A stretch of 64,000 nucleotides of DNA, from NCBI GenBank assembly GCA_037039685.1, contig JAWNGF010000002.1, positions 4,526,001 through 4,590,000 on the forward strand, read 5' to 3'. Below, in pieces: positions 20,227 to 32,425 of the stretch. The position numbers were made by a program, and so were the translations under genes. The stretch comes from Ceratobasidium sp. AG-K (taxonomy: Eukaryota; Basidiomycota; Agaricomycetes; Cantharellales; Ceratobasidiaceae). Position 1 is the stretch's first letter; every line of letters starts with the position of its first letter. Under the pieces are notes generated by a model. That model saw only the letters and a list, made by a program, of their open reading frames with translations. It was not told the DNA's origin and made no database searches.

Positions 20227-23200
20227 GGGGTTTGACATAGTGGGATGAAACCTTTTTCTTGGTGAGATGTTCAAGCATTGATTCAATCTTATCAAGTCAC
20301 TTGGATGACCCTTCAGAGTCAGAGCAGACCAAATCATTAGTCTTTTCCAATACTTTGGCAAGGAATGTGCTCCAAGTGGTGATAAGGGATGTATCAATGA
20401 AGTTACTCCAGCAAGATGGTGCTCCTTGCATTACTGCAAATATAAGTTCAGATTTGCTGTTGTACTGTTGAGCAATACACAAAAGTGATCACTTATTGAC
20501 TACATACTCCAATGGTGTCTCATGAGGATGTTTATGGTCACGGAATCGGTGTTTCTGTGCTTTGTCTAATTGAGCAACAATCCATGGTTGATTCATGAAT
20601 GTTGTGAGAATTGCTTCTTGTAAAGGATCCCAATTGAGAGAGTTATTGTGCTTCCATGTATAGTCATGACTCTTCCACCATTGTTTAGCAACTCCTGTAA
20701 GTCTAAGAGTTGCTTGAGTGCCAAGTTGCCAAGCAACTTCAGGTCCCATTTCAGCCAGTTCATTTAGTTCAATGATCCAATCTGCCAAAGTATTGCCACC
20801 GCCATCCCATTCAGGAATGTTATCCTTAGGTTTCAACTTAGTATCAAAGTGAGGACCTTGGGTATCACAATTGGTTTGTACTTGGTGCACATTAGCTACT
20901 GATTGATTTGGTGGACTGGAACCTAAAGGTCAATGTGGTCGATTTGGAGGTGGTTCTCGCCCTTAGTTGCCATTAGGACCCCCTTCATCCAAAGAGCTGC
21001 TATCACTGTCTCCAGTGTCATTTGGTGCTGGTGGAGCAGGATTAGCATCTGTGTAATCAGGATGTCCTTCCCAGTGATTACATGCAGAAGTAAAGTTATT
21101 AAAGAACTGGTTCTGTTTCTTCCTCTGCTGCAGGTGTTGAGGAAGCTGGGATTGGCATTGAAGTGGTTCTGAAGCAGTAGGTACTGTAGTTGGAGGTGCT
21201 GGTAAAAATTCCAGTGGTTGAATGTGCAAGGTATCAATAGGAGTAACCCTGGCTGTTACTCTAGTTGAGGGTTGCTTTGATGGGGGTACTTCACTTCTAG
21301 GTGGAGGTGAAGCTGGTGGGGTGCATTCCGAAATTGGTGATAATTGGGTATAGGACATTTTGTATGGAGTAGACCAATTATAAGGATCCTTGGGCAGTTG
21401 CTTGGGTTTCCTTCTTGTGGCAAAACCAGTTTGAGGATAATTGACAACCTCTGGGTTTGGTTTTGTCTGCATGTGACTAGGTAGTTCTCATCCTTTACCC
21501 TTATCGGTGGTGGTAGAAAACTGTGTGGAGGTGACAGGATGGACATTATTTGGTAGTATTGGTGTCGACAATTTGAACAGTAAAGAGTTGGAAGGTGTTT
21601 GACTGGTAGGAGCAGCAGGGGAATGCCTTCCTCTTCAATCAGCCCAGTTAGCCCACTTAGTGACAAAATCCTTGGGTTTGATGGGTGTACTCTGAGTCAC
21701 TTCTGCTGCAAAATTACTCCCTGGTTGGATTGTTTCTTCATCAAGTAACCTAGAGACATCACTAAGGTTGGCTGGTGAACGCTTCTGTGAAATAGACAGC
21801 ATCTCTTGCCACCCTGGTGCTGGGGAATTTGGCAAACAAAGTTGATTAGGAACTGGACTAAGACTAGGGGAGGGATCAACAGAGATTCTCCTAAGTGCTG
21901 GTTCCACAATGATCATTTCCTTTCCTTCCATTTGATAAATGTTGTAAATTTGGCCATGGGTAGGTTCATGATACCTAATCCAGTGATCATTTTCTCCTTT
22001 AACCAATAATTCTTGGGAGTCAGAAGTTGATGATGTTGGATCTGGGTTATGTATGGTATGAATTGTAGGTTCATGGTCTTCTTCTGAGTTGCTGGCTATC
22101 ACTTGTGATGATATCTGGGATAACCTAGCTGGTGACAATCCAGCGATATTCCTGTGAATTGTGCACATGTAAGCAGGCTCAGTAAGAGTATTGTCCATTG
22201 TTGATGGAGGTGGTTTAGTGGGGGTTGTTGTGAGTGGTTCTGGCAAATAGGCTGACACCCATGCAGGCTTGGAACTGCTAGGTTTTGGAGCCAACATTGG
22301 TTGTTGATTGGTGCTAGTAGGGATCCTAAATGGGTTGGGACTGACCAGAGCTGCTTGAGGAATGCAAATAGCTTCTGGTTTGGAAGTAATGGCTGTAGCG
22401 TCTGGATCAGTGGTTCCAACTGGTACCAGATTTGCTAGATCATGAGCAGTTAGTCCTGTGGTTTGAACAGCTGGAGATAGGTTGTGGAACATGTCCAAAT
22501 TGTACAGGTAGCTGGTTACCTTGTCATGATAGAAGATAGCTGCTGCTGCAAACTGTTTGGTATCATAGGCATGATTTTCATGGGGCCAACGTGGTACTAC
22601 CTTGAGCTTGATAGCTGGGTTGGTATCATGGACAGCCTTTTGCACATTTAACAGCTCATTGATTAGATCCAAGTATGGTTGGTAAGTAGCATAACAAACT
22701 ACTGCCAAAACAGTACGACTTGTATCATAATCCTGTGTTCTGATGCGAAATTGAGGCTTGAATGTACAGACTACATCAAGCAGTTCAAATGCACAAAAGT
22801 AAATACCAGGAGGAGCTTTATCAAAGGTCCTATGAGCTGTCACAATATTACTGAAGAAAGCGTTCAAGATTAGTTGAGCAGAATGTAAAGAACACTGGCA
22901 TTGGTTCTCTAATTCTCTATCTTGGATGATGGTCCAGATGCGAGCAGCTAAAGGAATGGTGATTGAATGGTACTCTTGGTCTTCTGGAGACAGTTTAAAA
23001 TGTTGGGTGTGTTGTGGATAGGGGATGTATTGCTGGACCTCTGGTCTGCTAAGGAATGCATGCCTTTTGCAAAATCCAAGGTAATCATCTTTGTTTGTAA
23101 CAACAGACTTATTCATATTGGGTGTAAATATGGTGTAGCTTTGTTTTCTGGAAGGATCTGGTGATAGGGAGTCTGGAGAATCCACCTGGTATTGTGTGCC

Positions 23201-23503
23201 TAACTGATAAGAGAAGTTACTGCACATACTGCACATGCTGTGCACTGGTGAAACTGCAGTGACTGTTGTTCCAAGTGGTGCAACTAGATATCTCCTGAGT
23301 GAAGTATTGCTAACAGGACACACAGTGGGTGGGGAAGAGGTGGTAATATTGACAGGGACTGGTTGAGAGGTGGAATGCACAATAGAGTGGGCTGAATTAA
23401 CAGAACCCTGTTGTGAGTGCCTGGAAGTTGGAACAGTTGGTAGTTCAACAGGTTCAACAGGGAATGAGCCTGGAGGTCTGAGAACAGGAGTACCAGAAGA
23501 CAT
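20227..23503 (-). pseudogene. G2 gag
   Basis: Best copy of the G-family Gag. The start MSSGTPVLRP at 23503 is 74 bases inside the LTR. A 622-codon open frame (23503-21635) covers a Ser/Pro-rich head, a helical region (SPEDQEYHSITIPLAARIW about residue 175) and a Pro-rich linker. Further pieces (21472-20963) lead to the capsid (20890-20489): PKDNIPEWDGG...RLTGVAKQWWKSHD...HETPLEYVVNK. The CCHC knuckle seen in G1 is missing because the sequence stops at 20226. Out of frame with the following H protease. Confidence 0.85.
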
Positions 23504-23576
23504 GTTGACGAATGCCTAGTGATGGGAGAGAGCTAGGGAATGAGTAGTCAAGAGAGAACCTGAAGGAGGTCACCAA

Positions 23577-24497
23577 TGTTATGGTTGCTATCTTTCTGAC
23601 TCTTCCAAGCTTAAGAGGTTTGGATGAGGTGGAAGGAATCAAGGTTGCTGAGTAACAAGTGGTGGAGTTTGTAGTAATCTATTGTATACCATGTACTAGG
23701 AATGGAAAGTAGGTGTAAACAAGAATATAGAAGGACACGATATAACTACAAGTATTCCCTGTGTTCCAGCGCACAGCACAATTAAGCCAGATGCACACAC
23801 TTAGATAGCTAACAACCGGGATACAGCGTGCTGCAAGCAGCGTTGACTTAAGACCAAAGGTTTGGTGGACCGTGTTCGCATGCTGCTATGAGAGTGGGCT
23901 ACCTGGTAGAGAATTGGGACTTACCCAACTAACTAGTGAGCGGTGTTAAAGGTCAGACCTCCTTAGGTGCAACAATCACCTGCCAGCACAAGTTTAAGAG
24001 TGAGGCAACTCAAATAGATTGAGCTATGACCTAGAGACAGCAGAGACAGCAGACAGTACTTGAGTACAGTAGTAAAGGCAGGTAAAGAGAGAGCGGACCA
24101 TTCAGTGGCCTCAGAGGCTGGCCTTATATACATGAGAACAAGGCTACACTTGATACTGCAGACTGGGGGCACAGTCACTGTGCTTACTGTGGATTGTGGG
24201 CACAGTCATTGTACATTCCTATGCTAGGAAACTGGAGATGAACTGTGCATTGCTGCATGACTGTGGGCACAGTCAACTTTGCATTACTGTTCAAAGGTCT
24301 AGGCCTGACTGTGGGCACAGTAAAGGCTATGCAATGGCATGTCTAGTAGCTAACTACAATGTTAGGAGGGGCAGGAAGAGATGATGTGAATGGGTGAGGC
24401 GCATATATGGTGCATATATACACAATAAGCCTAAGGTGCACTAAGTCCATAGTCAGTGCTTAGTTCTATTGGTGCACATAGTATGTGATCCGTCACA
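23577..24497 (-). repeat. 5' LTR of G2
   Basis: About 921 bp, starting TGTTATGGTTGC and ending GATCCGTCACA. TATATA at 24125-24130 fires leftward. Upstream are four copies of a 16-base dyad (perfect form GACTGTGGGCACAGTC at 24259-24274; variants at 24161, 24192, 24307). Two bases inside the LTR, 'ggtcacc' could pair, with one mismatch, with GAGGCCAC just below the TATA, a weaker version of the self-priming layout seen in other families. Confidence 0.8.
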
Positions 24498-25105
24498 ACA
24501 ACCCACAGACTGATGGTCAAACTGAACAACTTAACCAATGGCTAGAGGCTTATTTGCAAGTGTTCATCAATCACAGGCAGACTGACTGCGTAGATTTGCT
24601 GGCTCTTGCAGAGTTCTGTCACAACAACTCCAAGAGTGAAGCTACAGGATTATCGCCCTTTGAGCTTGTTTGTGGGTGTGCTCCTGCAAATTCTCCAAGT
24701 CCAGACCCCACTGGAACACCAGTTGCTGATGACAGGGCTGCAGAACTCAAGGTTGTGATTGAGGAGGTCGAGGGCACGTTGAAATAGCCTCAGGAACACA
24801 ACAAAGCGGTGAATCACAGCGTTTCTTTGCTGGAATTTGCAGTTGGTGATAAAGTTTGGTTGCTAGGCATGCACATCATATCCCAGCGCCCCAGAAGAAG
24901 CCAGATCGCAAGCAATATGGCCCCTTCCATGTGCTGGAACGCATTGGCTCTTATGCTTATCGCTTGGAGCTGCCTGACACTATGAAGATCCTTGAGGTTT
25001 TCTATGTTGCTCTGCTGTCTGAAGTGAAGGAGAACACTGATTTCAAGCAAACCTTCCAACAACCGCCCCCTGTGATCACAGACAATGGAGAGGATGTCTA
25101 TGAGG
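24498..25105 (+). pseudogene. Integrase C-terminal fragment, C family, inverted
   Basis: Plus-strand end of an integrase: NPQTDGQTEQLNQWLEAY, then a LAEFCHNNSKSEATGLSPFE segment, a stop, and a GPFHVLERIGSYAYRLELP C-terminal domain ending EDVYEV. The same stretch exists on the minus strand in D pol (about 27100-27740). It is cut on the left by the G2 LTR and on the right, just after YEV where the chromodomain should begin, by an antisense gag. A rearranged fragment, not a gene. Confidence 0.85.
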
Positions 25106-26229
25106 TAGGCCTTGCATTCCAGCATAAATGATTTTGCTCCAGGGCCCTTCTTGCCATCATACTTCTCAGGGCTGGGGATCTTGGATTTGGGAATAGAAGC
25201 ACCAGGGGTCTGGCTTAATCCTGGGATCAAAGTGCTCAAAGGAGCAGTTAAAGAGCAACCCAGAGCCTCTCCCATCATCTCCATGGCCTCATGCTTCTCC
25301 TGGGCTTCTGGAGAGCGTCTGATGGTTGGGAAACGTGGCTGATGTGGGACTGGAGTAGGATTGGGATCTGGGGTCTCCCCATAGGAGCCAATAGAGTGGT
25401 TAGATTGATTGTCATCCTCCAAAGCCTTGTTCTTTCCTTTTCCCTGTCCAATATGAATGGAAGAGGTTTCAGGGTTGCTTTGGGTGTTCACAAAGCGGAT
25501 GGTGGAGGAAGAGGGGAATGCAGACGCTTGCAAAGGCGCAGGGGATTCACTTTTGATGGTAGGGCGAAGAGGGATGCTTCCTGAGGGATCTTCTGACCCA
25601 AAATGCGTGGGGACTTGGTAATCGCGCAGAGTGGAGCTCCCAGTTGCCTGACAGGGCCTGGGGGTGTCCTCCACTGAGATGGAGGAGATCCCTCCTGACC
25701 TGGGGGGTGTTGCTGGCTTGGGAGCTTCTGTATTGAATGCCTGGTTGACTGCCCTGTCGACCTCCTGTTCTATGTGGGCCTTCAGGGTGTTTTCCAGCTC
25801 CTGGATGCGTTTCAGGAGTGTTTGTGTGTGATTTTGAGATTTTGATGGGCTCTTTGATTGATTGGTCGTAAATTGCGCTGTAGACGCGCTATAGTTTTCT
25901 TCGACCTTTGTGGATAAACAGGTGCATTCCTCCTGAGGTACTTTTGTTCTTTGGGCATTGAACCCGCTTTATGCCTGGTGCTGGAGAGTTTTCCCTTGTT
26001 CCTGAGGTGGAAACCGATCGTCCTGTGGCTGATTTGCGCTCCATAGAGGCACCTGAAGAAGATGACGCGCTTGGCAAAGATGGGATTGAGAATGGGACTA
26101 GTTCTGCCGCTGAGGATGGGCCTAGGAATGTGCCTGTTGATGGCTTGGACAATATGTAGTTGGTGAGAGCGATAGAAAGCCAGTTTGGGGCGATGTGGAT
26201 GGCTACAGGCAAGTAAGAACGATTTACAA
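25106..26229 (-). pseudogene. C-family gag fragment E
   Basis: Gag start region of the C family. It begins beside LTR3 after the primer-binding-site-like aagaacgatttac (26215-26227). Ser/Pro-rich head (PSASSSSGASMERKSATGR about 26040), then 25674-25106: PIKSES-type linker, then the capsid start IPSPEKYDGKKGPGAKSFM. It stops at ECKAYL where antisense integrase takes over. Collinear with F gag (38930-40125). Frameshifts near 25680-25900. Confidence 0.82.
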
Positions 26230-26738
26230 TACCACAACCTGCTCAGGGAAAGGTTGTCTGAGACTGATGAGTGGCTCTTAGGGCCTGAGAATCACTGAGA
26301 GGCTCCAAAAGATGTTGGATAACCTCCTCAGGGCGAAGTAGAGTGGGTAAACAACAAGGTAAATTGTTCTTGGGATTCCAAGACAATTTCCCTTGCATCT
26401 TTTATAGCGAACCGAAGAAAGGAAGCGCAGTCTACATGGGGAAAGCACAACAGTCCAAAAGGATCATAAAAGGAACATCAGAACAAGAAAAGCGCGTAGC
26501 ACATGGGCACAATGTGCAGCGCTCTGGAAAAATCATAGACCGGAGAGTACATGCCCTTAATCCACGTGTACAAAGGGCTAAGCGAGAGAAGCAACAACAA
26601 AGTAGTAAACAACAACAAGATTTCGTGGCAGCCAACAAGCACGGAATAGGAGGAAACCCACAAACAGAACAACACAGGCAGCCAGCAAGCGCTGAAGGCG
26701 CAGGGCACACACCATTGTCAGGAGCACGACCCATGACA
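26230..26738 (-). repeat. C-family LTR3
   Basis: 509 bp, from taccacaacctg (canonical TGTCACAACCTG) to CGACCCATGACA. It serves two neighbours at once: to the left a gag with its priming site (as a 5' LTR) and to the right the end of D pol (as a 3' LTR). Same length as the reassembled LTR2. CG-richer than most LTRs here. TATA (cttttatagc) near 26403. Confidence 0.88.
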
Positions 26739-29700
26739 TGAAGCCCTCTGGCATGTAGTGGAGACAGCTGTCCAGACTGCCCAGCTGTTGTAGGGGGTGT
26801 TGTTGTGTGGACGATGAATGGGCATAATGGACAGCAGTGTAGGGCCTTTTAGAGTGCTTGGATAGCTTGAGGCAGGCAAGGGATGCCAGAAATCCAGGTT
26901 TTGGAGATATTGGACCTGCATTTGCTGCTGTCTTTTGATTCTTTGGCAGGAGGTGTGGAACTGGGTCTTCTGGCTATGGGGGATCGGGGAAATTGGCGTA
27001 GAAGTCCCATAATTTGCCCTCCAAGTGCACAAGATCAGAAGCAGGCTCAAAAGTGTTGTCAAGCAACCCATAGCCTTGCCAACAGACCCTGCACTTCCAT
27101 ATCTCATCTTCCAGCTTCCAATCAATGAGTTTGTCAACCTCATACACCTCTTCCGCATCTACTGTGATCATGGGGTGGCGGTTGGAAGGTGCACTTGAAA
27201 TCAGTGCCTTGCTTCACCTCAGACAGCAGAGCCACATGGAAAACAGGATGGATCTTCATTGTCCCAGGCACCTTCAAGCAATGAGCATGAGAGCCTATGC
27301 ATTTCAAAACAGGGAAGGGACCATATGTCCGGTGATCCAGTTTCTTGTTAGGGGCATTGGGACTAGATGTGTATGCCTAGTAACCAAACATTATCACCAA
27401 CTTCCCATTTCAGCGGAGAAACTTCATGATCTGTTGCCTGGTAGCATTCCGGAGTCCATTTCAGTGTTGCCTGGACCTCCTCTATCACTGCCCTGAGTTC
27501 CGCAGCCCTGTCATCAGCAACAGGTGTTCCTGCGGGTTACAGGCTTGGTGAGATGGCAGGAGAGTGACCATACACAAGCTCAGAGGGAGATATTCCAGTG
27601 GCCTCACTCTTGGAGTTATTGTGACAGCTCTCAGCAAGAGGTAGCAACCCCCCCCCCCAGTCTGTCTGCCTGTGATTGGTGAAAGCGTGCAGATATGCCT
27701 CAAGCCATTGGCTCAGTCACTTGGTTTGGCAAATTGTTTGTGGATGGTAAGCAGTGGAAAATGCAGGGTCAATTTGCAGCGCCTTGTACAGTGCCTTGAG
27801 GAATTTTTTGCTCGTGAATGTTGAGCCTCTATCTCAAGCTGTTTGCTTAGGAGTGCCATGGAGACCCCAAACATTCTTGAGGAAGAGATCTGCCACGCCT
27901 TCTGCTGTTGAAGAGTCCTTGCAGGGGATGAAATGTGCCATTTTGGACAAGCAGTCAACAGCAACAAGGATGGTATCAAATCCTTTGCACTTGAGAAGTT
28001 TGACAATCACATCATGGGAAATATCCTCCCAAAGGTCATCTGGAATTGACATTGGCTGCAGGCGAGCATGCTTCTTAGTGCCTTTACCCCTTTCCCAGAT
28101 TTCACAAGAGTCCACATAACAATTGACTTTAAACTTCATAGCAAGCCAGTAGTAGTGACTAGATATCCGCTCTAGAGTTCTTGCATGTCATTGGTGACCA
28201 TGGGCTGGAGTATCATGGAAACGAGATAGCAACTCCTGTTTGAGCTCAAGTTGCTCTGGAACAACAATTCTGCCTTGGTAGAACCAAACACCTTCACAAA
28301 GAGTGTAATCCTTGGACTTGTGAGCAATGGAATGCAGCAAATTTAAAGCTTCGGAGGCAGCAGAGATCACTGTGTCAAGGCTAAGGTCATCAAGAATGGC
28401 CTCTTTGAGTTTCTCCAGGAAGGAGGCACAGATCATTGCAGAGAAGCTTGAATATCGTTCTGCCTGGAGCATCAGTTGAGGGAGAGGTTCTTCCACTGTG
28501 TGATCTGCGTGCCCAGCCGACGCATCTGGTTTGTGGGATTGTTTCCCTGGTTGCTAAGCAATGACAAAGTTGTAGGCCACAAGAAGCAGGTGCCAGCGTG
28601 CATGGTGCCTATTGAATGTCCTAGCCATGTTCCAGTACTCTAAGTTCTTATGATTAGTGAACACAGCAATTGGTTGCTCAGTTCCTCCCAGGACAATGCA
28701 CCATTGCTCCAAAGACCAAATCATTGCTAGTAGCTCCTTATCATGGGTGTCATAGTTCAGCTCAGCAGGAGAGTAACTAGCAGACATGAAGGCATCATGA
28801 TGGAAGCATCCATCTTCCTCTCGTTGTGACAAGACAGCACCTAGGTCGGTTCCAGAAGCAGCTGTTTCTAAGAAGTAAGGCAGCTTCTGATTGGGACATG
28901 CAAGTTCCAGGTTCCATGCAATTGCGTCCCTTCTGGCATCAAATGAGTGCCGCTCAGCCTCAGTCCATTGCCAGGCAACATCCTTGGAGAGATTGTTGAG
29001 GGGGCGTTCCAAGTGGCTGCAGTCCAGAACAAAACAGCAACAGAAGTTTGCAAAGCCCAGGAATGCTTGAACTGGTTTAACAGTGAGGGGAATTGCCGAC
29101 TCTTTGACCACTTGAACCTTGTCCTTCTCCATGGAAATGCCCTAACGATGATCACTAGGCCAATATGGTCAACTGGTGTGATGAATAAGCAGCATTTGGA
29201 ATGATTGCAGAAGAGCTCATTGTCCCTGAGCCGCTTAAGCACTTCTTTGACATGTTCCTCATGCTCTGCAACTGAATTTGAGAAGATCAGGATGTTGCCT
29301 AGGTAAACAATCACAGTGACGTCCAGCAGGTCATGGAACATGTTGTTGATGAAGCATTGTAGGGCAGCAGGAGCATTGCCAAGACCAAAGGGCATAACCA
29401 AGTACTCTAACAAGCCATATTTTGTTGTGAAAGCAGGATTCCACTCATCTCCTTCTTTGATTCGCACATTGTTGTATCCAGAGCGCAAATCCAGCTCAGT
29501 AAACGACTTAGCATGCTTGAGTTTTGCCACAAGGTTCTCTTGGCAGGGCAGGGGGAAGTGATCTTTAATAGTCTTTTTGCAAAGGCAACAATGATCAGTC
29601 ACCAGTCTCAGGTGATAAAGTCACTTGGGAACAAACATCACAGGAGCACCTCCAGGTGAGATGCTTGGCCTAATCTTCCCAGCAGCCAGCTCAGCATCAA

Positions 29701-30187
29701 CGTACTGCTTGAGAACAGTCGACTCCTTGTGAGTTATGGGGTTGATATGTCTCCAAGGAATGTGTTTTCCAGGCTCTAGGGTGATTTAACAGTCATAGGG
29801 ACGATGAGGTGGCAGTTGGACAAAGAACCCATCCGCAAGTACCCTCAGGAAGTCTCGAAACATTGGGGGAACAATCTTGTGAAGGGAGGACACTTCTGCC
29901 AGCCTAGCTTCCAGAGATTTGCATGGAAGAATCTGAAGAGTAGACCAATTGGTGTCAGGGTTAGCTTCTTGTAACCAGGTTATGCCTAGAATTATTTCTC
30001 TGTCTCCAAGCAGCAAGCAGTGGAAGGTTTGATTGAAAGAATGTGAAATGGCAGTCAATTTGCAGGGGCATTTGAATCTGAAGGAGTCCCTGACTTCTTT
30101 GCCATTGATTCCAACATGATGGTTTGCTGCTGGCAGTTCATTGAGAGTCAGGGAGTCACAACAAGCAAATTAGGGATAATGAAGTTG
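26739..30187 (-). pseudogene. D pol, C family, without its gag
   Basis: Protease through chromodomain. The protease starts in mid-motif at 30187 (NFI..., the sequence that normally follows D-S-G-A), next to LTR2. RT 28868-29602 has FGLGNAPAALQ and YLGNILIFS, so both Asp codons of the YIDD box are lost. RNase H: ETAASG, YDTHDKELLAM (about 28740). Integrase zinc region and core: DILVAVD, IPCKDSS (27834-28139); a run of ten C at about 27648 shifts the frame. Chromodomain: EEVYEVDKLIDWKLEDEIW (about 27140). Multiple stops and shifts; non-functional. Confidence 0.9.
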
Positions 30188-30236
30188 TGTCATTACCTGC
30201 TCAGAGAAGGGTTGTTTGAGGGTAAATGAGCGGCTC

Positions 30237-30748
30237 TGTCACGAGCCTTGCCCCTGACAAGGGTCTGTGTCCTGCGCCTTCAGCGCTTGCTGGCTGCCTT
30301 TGTTGTTCTGTTTGTTGTTTTCCCCCTGTTCTGTGCTTGTTGGCTGCCACGCAGTTTGTTTTGTTGTTTACTACTTTGTTGTTGCTTCTCTCAGCTTAGC
30401 CCATTGTACACGTGCATTATGGGCATGTATTCTTCGGTCTGTGATTTTTGCGGAGCGCCACACATTGATCCCCATGTGCTATGCACTCTTCTTCTTCTGA
30501 TGTTCCTTTCATGCTCTTTTTGGACTGTTGTGCTTTCCCCATGTAGATAGCGCTTCCTTTCTTCTGTTTGCTATCAAAGATGCAAGGGGAATTGTCTTGG
30601 AATCCCAAGAAAGATTTACCTTGTCGTTTACCCACTCTAATTTGCCCTGAGGAGGTTATCCAACATCTTTTGGAGCCTCTTAGTGATTCTCAGGCCCTAA
30701 GAGCCACTCATCAGTCTCAAACAACCCTTCTCTGAGCAGGTTGTGACA
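30237..30748 (+). repeat. Antisense C-type solo LTR inside LTR2
   Basis: 512 bp from TGTCACGAGCC to GGTTGTGACA, the reverse complement of the surrounding LTR family. Perfect duplication GGCTC (30232-30236, 30749-30753). A solo LTR from a plus-strand C-family insertion into an existing C LTR. With its host it forms a long inverted repeat (30754-31073 against 30237-30748). Confidence 0.93.
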
Positions 30749-31073
30749 GGCTCTTAGGCCTGGAAATCACTGAGAGGCTCCAAAAGACGTTGGATAACCT
30801 CCTCAGGGTGTAGTAGAGTGGGTCAACAACAAGGTACATCGTTCTTGGGGTTCCAAGACAATGTCCCTTGCATCTTTTATAGCAAGCAGATGAAAGGAAG
30901 AGCTACCTACATGGGGAAAGCACAACAGTCCAAAAGGAGCATGAAAGGAACATCAGAACAAGAAGAGTGCGGAGCACATGGGGATCAATGCGCCATACTC
31001 CAGAGCAATCACAGAGCGGAAATTTCATCCCACTGAGCCATGTGTACAAAGGGCTAAGCGAGAAAAGCAACAA

Positions 31074-31539
31074 TGTTGTGAGCTTCTTCTTGGCGGCAAA
31101 TGAGCTGGGATGTGAAGGGGAGTGAACAGCACTAAGACCTTAGTCACCTCTTGAACCACAACACACTTAAGTGTCTGTAGGCTCCTTGAGGGTAGGGGTG
31201 GTTCAAAGGGTCACTCAGAGGTAAGGATCACAAGTCAAAACAAGCTGGGGTAACCAGGCTTGTTGGTCTTCTATATATATTCAAGAAGTGGGCAAGTCAT
31301 ACAAAGTGTAGCCACATGAGTCATACATCCAAGCCAATCAGGAGTGTCCAAGTGAGTCATGCTGTGCAGGCAGTCATGACTCGTACAAAGCACAGCCATG
31401 TTACACAAGGTAACATAACAACCACAAGAACGTGGCAACACATCACAGGTAAAGGCAAACAACACAAACAGAACGACAAACATGAGAGCTGGAGGGCGAG
31501 GCACAAGACGAGTCTAATGGAGTAAGCTGGCTCACGACA
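31074..31539 (-). repeat. 3' LTR of B
   Basis: 466 bp, TGTTGTGAGC to GCTCACGACA. TATATATA near 31272. TGAGTCA near 31317 and 31353, with gccaatcag (CCAAT box) between them. tcaaaacaagct at 31235-31246 matches the complement of the priming site at 37754-37765 in 10 of 12 positions. Confidence 0.95.
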
Positions 31540-31580
31540 TTACTCCCCCCTAAGAGTCCGTTTGGGGGACTCGAATGGAC

Positions 31581-32345
31581 TCACTGTACTGCACAGTCCT
31601 TCCCCTTACGCAGCACATAATCCTCCAGTCCTTCATCCTCCTCCAAGGTCAGATCAATGGGATTGAACACGGTGTTACCCGGCTCATCTGAGAATTTTTC
31701 CCATTCTTCCCAGGTCTCCTCCTTTGTCCAGTCCGCCTTGGATCAGTCCAAAACCCTCTTCTGGGCCTCCACAAATTCCTTGTCCCATTGTTGCACATCC
31801 GGCTCTACTTCCTTCCATGCCAACACTTCAGGCTCCTTCTTCCTCCACCAATACAGCGACCACCCAAACTTTTGCCTCTGGTATCTACCCCTTTCCATCC
31901 TCCAGTTGCTAAGGTCCTTTTCAAAGTTGGTGTCCCAAGTGTTGTTCCACCTGGGTCAGAGCATTGGCAGTCTCCTCCCAACTCCTGGTGCCCATTCGCT
32001 TGAGTACACTCCTTCCATTCCCCATTTAACAACTCTGAGCATGTGCGTTGACAGGAGGATGACCTCTGAGACTTGAAATGCAGTGCATCCTTGACAAACA
32101 AAGATGTCCCTCCTTGCCAGTTGCATTCTTGTCGGCCATTTCTTCCCGACCCATTGGAACTCTCCCAGCTCTGAGTGGAGTATGTCATCTGACACCTGGA
32201 ACTGCATTCTGCCCAGGCCTTGCAGCGACCTTTTAAAGACGTAGAGGGCGGCTCCAGCATTGAGGACTCTTGCTGTAGCAAACGCCGGTCCGTTGAGGAC
32301 GCAGATGAGGTTGTTTGTGATGGCAGAGCGCGAGAGGGCAGGCAT
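31581..32345 (-). pseudogene. B ORF3, accessory protein with SUMO-motif-like tail
   Basis: A single frame of 255 codons from MPAL (32345) to a TGA at 31581, about 40 bases from the 3' LTR and beyond the end of pol. There are no frameshifts, only two internal stops, both TGA (31956 and about 31743) and both explicable as decayed CGA. N-terminus MPALSRSAITNN; middle GEFQWVGKKWP and RDIFVCQGCTAF, shared with ORF3 of L; then Trp/Glu/Lys-rich (YWWRKKEPE, WTKEETWEEWEKF); tail NPIDLTLEEDEG, which matches the hydrophobic core plus acidic run of a SUMO-interaction motif and the tail of K ORF3. Function unknown; the conserved position in several families argues it was a real gene. Confidence 0.7.
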
Positions 32346-32425
32346 TGCAAAGAACAAAAAAGGTTAAGTGAGTTGAGAGAGGAGTGATTTTGAGAGTAGT
32401 TGCAAGTTTTGCAGATGGGTTCCCA

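Larger units (their letters stand above)
20227..24497 (-). mobile_element. Ty3/gypsy element G2, 3' part missing
   Basis: 5' LTR (23577-24497) and most of gag of the G family on the minus strand, ending at 20226 in a direct fusion to H protease. The right flank (acaacccacag...) continues an integrase reading frame on the plus strand, so G2 inserted into older pol DNA. The expected duplication is ACAAC (24498-24502); no left copy is available because the left half is lost. Confidence 0.82.

Noticed and set aside
24161..24322. CRISPR-like repeat array
   Set aside because: Four short palindromic units with unequal spacing (31, 67, 48) in an LTR of a eukaryotic element, no cas genes; better read as regulator sites.
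26432..26734. Antisense hydrophobic frame inside LTR3, signal-peptide-like
   Set aside because: Same LTR-derived artefact, also seen in the C-type LTRs at 30248-30550 and 45321-45703; no start context or conservation.
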